A stretch of 8,951 nucleotides of DNA, from contig JAKLQL010000257.1 in NCBI GenBank assembly GCA_022013395.1, positions 1 through 8,951 of the forward strand, written 5' to 3'. The DNA comes from Acetobacterium sp. (GTDB lineage Bacteria; Bacillota; Clostridia; Eubacteriales; Eubacteriaceae). Shown here one piece after another: positions 6,101-8,951 of the stretch. The notes under the pieces are model-generated. The model worked only from the letters and a program-made list of their open reading frames with translations, was not told where the DNA came from and did no database searches. The translations under genes and the position numbers were made by a program. The number at the start of each line of letters is the position of its first letter. Positions within the stretch are counted from its first letter, which is position 1.

Positions 6101-7567
6101 ATGATGGAAAAAAATAATATTGGTTGGAATTTGGAAAATAGTTATGCTGAACTGCCGGAATTATTCTATACCCCGCTTAAATTAGAAACGGTCAGCGCTC
6201 CGAAACTGGTTATTTTGAATCAGATTTTAGCAAAAGATCTTGGTTTGGATTCTGAAGCGCTAGTTAGTCAGGCTGGGATCAATATTTTAGCCGGTCAGGC
6301 CTTACCGGCTAATGCTAAACCAATCGCCCAGGCTTATGCCGGTCATCAATTTGGCTATTTCACCATGCTGGGTGATGGCCGGGCAATGCTGATTGGCGAG
6401 CAGATCACACCAGCTGGCCAGCGCTTTGATATCCAACTTAAAGGATCAGGAAAAACGCCTTATTCGCGCAGTGGCGATGGTAAAGCGGCGTTGGGGCCGA
6501 TGCTGAGGGAATATCTGATCAGTGAAGCGATGCATTATCTGGGCATTCCGACTTCCCGCAGTTTGGCGGTCGTGACAACAGGCGATCCGGTGTATCGCGA
6601 AAAAACTCTCCAAGGGGCGATTTTAACGCGCGTGGCCGCCAGTCATATCAGAGTCGGTACCTTTGAATATGCATCACAGTGGGGTACTAATGCTGATGTT
6701 AAAGCCCTGGCCGATTATACCATTAACCGCCATTTCCCCTGGCTTCAGTCGGAACAAAACGGTTATCTTGGGTTATTGGACGAAGTCATCAAAGCCCAGG
6801 CTTCCCTCATTGCGAAATGGCAGTTGGTCGGCTTCATTCATGGGGTCATGAATACCGATAATGTGTTCATCAGTGGCGAAACAATCGATTATGGTCCCTG
6901 TGCCTTTATGGATCACTATGATCCGGAAACGGTATTTAGTTCCATTGATCTGCAGGGACGGTATGCCTATCGGAATCAACCCAATATTGACTTGTGGAAT
7001 TTGGCTCGCTTGGCCGAAACCCTGATTCCGTTAGTCGATGACAATCAGGAACAGGCGCTTAAATTAGTCGAAGCCTCACTGCGAAACTTTCCTTCATTAT
7101 ATCAGGCGGATTGGCTCCAGGGGATGCGCTTAAAACTGGGCATTACCAATGAAGAGCCGCAAGATGAGTTGCTGATCGCCGAGTTATTGGGATTAATGAA
7201 GCAATATCAAGCCGATTATACGAATACCTTTGTTGATTTGACGCTTGAGAGAACCCCGTCATCGGAATTATATGAAAGTGATGCCTTTAAAGATTGGCTT
7301 GATAAATGGAAAGCCCGTTTGGAAAGACAGGTGCAAACAGATCAAGACATCAAGAAGTTAATGAAACAAGCGAATCCGGTGGTCATCCCAAGAAATCATC
7401 AGGTTGAAAAAGTCTTACAAGCGGCTGCTGATCAGGGTGATTTTAAGCCCTTGCAGCGGTTAGTAGAAGTCCTTCAGTCACCGTACAATTATAATTTGCT
7501 TAATCTGGAATTTATGACACCACCGGAACCGTCGAATAGTTCCTATAAGACGTATTGTGGAACGTGA
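6101..7567 (+). CDS. selO: Protein adenylyltransferase SelO (YdiU family)
   Basis: SelO proteins have an inverted kinase fold that transfers AMP from ATP to Ser, Thr or Tyr of target proteins, linked in bacteria and mitochondria to redox and stress responses. The ATG at 6101 follows AAAGGA by 9 nt and gives 488 residues, close to the usual bacterial length; the frame also opens at a GTG at 6068 with no proper site. All hallmarks are intact: YAGHQFG (79-85), GDGRA (91-95), QLKGSG with Lys114, [22 protein letters not shown] with Asp253 and Asn254, and DYGP with Asp263. The spacing matches the catalytic and metal-binding residues known from characterised SelO. The C-terminus ends YKTYCGT, with the conserved Cys where eukaryotic SelO has a selenocysteine region. 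It appears monocistronic, with its own promoter and terminator. Targets are unknown. Confidence 0.96.
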   Translation: MMEKNNIGWNLENSYAELPELFYTPLKLETVSAPKLVILNQILAKDLGLDSEALVSQAGINILAGQALPANAKPIAQAYAGHQFGYFTMLGDGRAMLIGEQITPAGQRFDIQLKGSGKTPYSRSGDGKAALGPMLREYLISEAMHYLGIPTSRSLAVVTTGDPVYREKTLQGAILTRVAASHIRVGTFEYASQWGTNADVKALADYTINRHFPWLQSEQNGYLGLLDEVIKAQASLIAKWQLVGFIHGVMNTDNVFISGETIDYGPCAFMDHYDPETVFSSIDLQGRYAYRNQPNIDLWNLARLAETLIPLVDDNQEQALKLVEASLRNFPSLYQADWLQGMRLKLGITNEEPQDELLIAELLGLMKQYQADYTNTFVDLTLERTPSSELYESDAFKDWLDKWKARLERQVQTDQDIKKLMKQANPVVIPRNHQVEKVLQAAADQGDFKPLQRLVEVLQSPYNYNLLNLEFMTPPEPSNSSYKTYCGT

Positions 7568-7725
7568 TATTTTAATGTGGTAGCTAGTTAAAAAAAACAT
7601 GAAGCGTGGCTCATGAAATCGCATCACGTCATGATGAACAGGCGTTTAAGTCAATAGCTACCCACATCAATGTAAAACAGACAAAACAAAACAGATATTG
7701 ACGGGAACTGAATAAAATAAAATTT
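7568..7725 (+). other. Structured region downstream of selO, possible RNA element
   Basis: Starting 8 bp after the selO stop, ATGTGGTAGCTA (7575-7586) pairs with TAGCTACCCACAT (7655-7667) with one bulged C. Flanking TTTTA (7570-7574) and TAAAA (7673-7677) can extend it. The 68 nt inside hold two small hairpins. One is CATG (7598-7601) with CATG (7612-7615) plus AGC with GCT around a GTG loop. The other is CATCA (7622-7626) with TGATG (7632-7636). Together they make a three-way junction. It could be a processed 3' UTR element, a small RNA or a miniature transposon-like repeat. No target-site duplication is seen and I recognise no known RNA family. From 7678 to the terminator I see only AT-rich DNA. 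Confidence 0.4.
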
Positions 7726-7757
7726 AGCCTCTCAGACTTCGGCCAGGGAGGTTTTTT
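7726..7757 (+). terminator. Rho-independent terminator after selO
   Basis: AGCCTCTC (7726-7733) pairs with GGGAGGTT (7746-7753), with two G-T wobbles, around a 12-nt loop. A run of six T follows (7752-7757). It lies about 160 bp past the selO stop, after the structured element, so that element would be part of the selO transcript. An AT-rich tract on the other side may let it act in both directions. Confidence 0.75.
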
Positions 7758-7798
7758 GCGTTTGGGGGAAATTGTTTTCCGGTGATGGTTCAATCGTG

Positions 7799-7838
7799 TA
7801 TAATATGAGTAGTTTGAATGCAAGTATTTTTTACTCAT
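7799..7838 (+). promoter_or_regulatory. Promoter -10 and dyad before the MalT-like gene
   Basis: A consensus TATAAT (7799-7804) lies about 75 bp before the start codon, but no good -35 is found 16-18 bp upstream, suggesting an activator-dependent promoter. Immediately after it, ATGAGTA (7805-7811) and TACTCAT (7832-7838) form a perfect 7-bp inverted repeat with a 20-nt spacer. This covers the expected transcription start. It could be an operator or a 5'-end hairpin in the mRNA. Confidence 0.45.
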
Positions 7839-7877
7839 TCACAATACAATACCGATCCAATGAAAGGCAATGAGGAC

Positions 7878-8951
7878 ATGGAAAAGATTTATAAATCGAC
7901 CGAAAAAGGGCGTTATACTTATTCAATGAAGACGCCAATAATTGTCACAAAACTCTTTAGTCCGCCCTTAAGACCGGAGGTTATCCACCGGCCCCATCTT
8001 ACCATGCGCCTTGAAGAAGGACGGCGGCGACAGCTGACCCTCGTTTCGGCACCGGCCGGTTTTGGCAAAACTACACTTGTCAGTGAATGGATTTCTGGGA
8101 GCGGCCAGCCGGTAGCCTGGCTGTCGCTTGATGCAGATGATAATGACATCACACGCTTTTTGACATACCTTGTTTATTCTCTGCAGGCGATTCTAATTAA
8201 TATTGGAGAGGGCTTATTGGGCATGCTCGAAGCCCCTCAGCCGCCGCCACCCGAATTTGTTCTGACAATCCTAATGAATGAGATATCCTCGGTTTCAGAT
8301 CACTTTTTCCTGATCCTGGATGACTACCATATTATTGACGCCAAACCGGTCAACGACGCGCTTGCCTTTCTGCTTGAACACCTGCCGCAGCAAATGCATC
8401 TGGTTATCGCCACCCGTGAAGATCCTTCGCTTCCTCTGGCACGGCTGCGCGCTCGGGGTCAATTAACCGAGCTGCGTGCGGCAGACCTTCGTTTTTCATT
8501 CTCTGAAGCTACGGTTTTTTTAAGTCAGGTGATGGGCCTCAATCTTTCTGATAAAGATATTGCCGATCTTGAGAATCGCACGGAAGGCTGGATTGTTGGG
8601 CTGCAGCTGGCTGCACTTTCCCTGCAGGGGCAGACAGATACCACAGGATTCATCCGGGCTTTCACCGGCAGCCACCGTTATATTCTTGACTATCTGATTG
8701 AAGAAGTTCTGCAGCAGCAGCCCGGAAATGTGCAGTCTTTTCTGCTTCACACATCGATCCTTGACCGCATGAGCGGCCCCCTTTGCGATGCAGTACTCCT
8801 TAATCCATCAGCTTCCGGGCAGGAAACCCTTGAATATCTCGAACGCGCCAATCTGTTTATTGTCCCTTTGGACGCCGAACGGCGTTGGTTCAGATATCAC
8901 CATCTGTTTGCTGAATTGCTGCGGCAGCGTTTTGGTCAGAGTACCGCCGCG
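7878..8951 (+). CDS. MalT/LAL-type LuxR-family regulator, 3'-partial
   Basis: The frame is open from ATG 7878 to the window end, giving 358 codons of what is usually an 800-900-residue protein. It opens with the typical TKLFSPPLRPEVIHRPHL segment (24-41), then a STAND-type ATPase domain. Visible motifs are Walker A SAPAGFGKTT (57-66, Lys64), Walker B FFLILDDYH (143-151), a sensor region LVIATREDPSLPLARLRARGQ (175-195), TEGWIVGLQLAALSLQG (235-251) and RYHHLFAELLRQRF (339-352). Missing beyond the edge should be a TPR-like effector-sensing region and a C-terminal LuxR helix-turn-helix. Such proteins are ATP- and ligand-dependent activators; the inducer and targets are unknown and often lie next door. 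The start has AAAGG about 10 nt upstream; an in-frame ATG at 7926 is possible but lacks a site. Confidence 0.9.
   Translation, partial: MEKIYKSTEKGRYTYSMKTPIIVTKLFSPPLRPEVIHRPHLTMRLEEGRRRQLTLVSAPAGFGKTTLVSEWISGSGQPVAWLSLDADDNDITRFLTYLVYSLQAILINIGEGLLGMLEAPQPPPPEFVLTILMNEISSVSDHFFLILDDYHIIDAKPVNDALAFLLEHLPQQMHLVIATREDPSLPLARLRARGQLTELRAADLRFSFSEATVFLSQVMGLNLSDKDIADLENRTEGWIVGLQLAALSLQGQTDTTGFIRAFTGSHRYILDYLIEEVLQQQPGNVQSFLLHTSILDRMSGPLCDAVLLNPSASGQETLEYLERANLFIVPLDAERRWFRYHHLFAELLRQRFGQSTAA

Noticed and set aside
7575..7667. tRNA or other known RNA at the structured element
   Set aside because: The fold has no acceptor-stem/anticodon layout or CCA end, and I recognise no established riboswitch or small-RNA consensus.
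7629..7838. Minus-strand open frame of 69 codons after selO
   Set aside because: It runs through the structured element, the selO terminator and the next promoter, with no ribosome binding site or recognisable protein pattern.
8520..8750. Minus-strand open frame inside the MalT-like gene
   Set aside because: It is antisense to a frame with clear ATPase motifs and is a shadow.

Overview
The window looks like chromosomal DNA from an anaerobic, low-to-mid GC Firmicute, probably Clostridia and possibly near Eubacteriaceae/Acetobacterium. This rests on the purine-rich Shine-Dalgarno sites, GTG starts, sigma-A-like promoters, a clostridial-type small acidic protein and the protein flavour. I cannot name a species from sequence alone. 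Base composition changes along the window: the first ~1.3 kb is AT-rich, the ABC/two-component block (1439-5690) is visibly richer in GC, and the selO and MalT-like genes are intermediate to GC-rich.

Left end (1-911): the 3' part of a membrane 4Fe-4S protein gene (NapH/YccM-like) runs in from outside the window. Its last codons lie inside a cluster of alternating ACATAGGTAA/TTACCTATGT repeats. After this come two gene remnants: the C-terminal part of a Fic-family protein with a frameshift near its end, then the tail of what looks like a GyrI-like effector-binding domain. A hairpin at 877-911 closes the region and serves as terminator for the next, leftward gene. This stretch reads as decayed DNA next to a possible mobile-element end.

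Middle, minus strand (952-5690): a small hypothetical gene with its own promoter, then a four-gene block transcribed right to left: response regulator, sensor kinase, ABC ATPase and two-FtsX-domain permease. Regulator and kinase overlap, and ATPase and permease overlap by ATGA. The two pairs are separated by 91 bp holding a -10 box with tandem GTGACT repeats at an 11-bp period upstream, as expected for a promoter activated by an OmpR-type regulator. The simplest model is a signal-responsive ABC export or extrusion module. The kinase has no transmembrane segment, so sensing may depend on a partner such as the permease.

Right, plus strand (5985-8951): selO, encoding a complete protein adenylyltransferase of the SelO/YdiU family, has its own promoter, a leader hairpin and a rho-independent terminator. 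Between stop codon and terminator lies a ~90-nt element that could fold into a three-way junction. The window ends inside a MalT/LAL-type regulator gene, of which 358 codons are present.

No clearly new multi-gene system is visible. The best leads are the RR-type promoter with the soluble kinase, the structured element after selO and the repeat cluster at the left junction.
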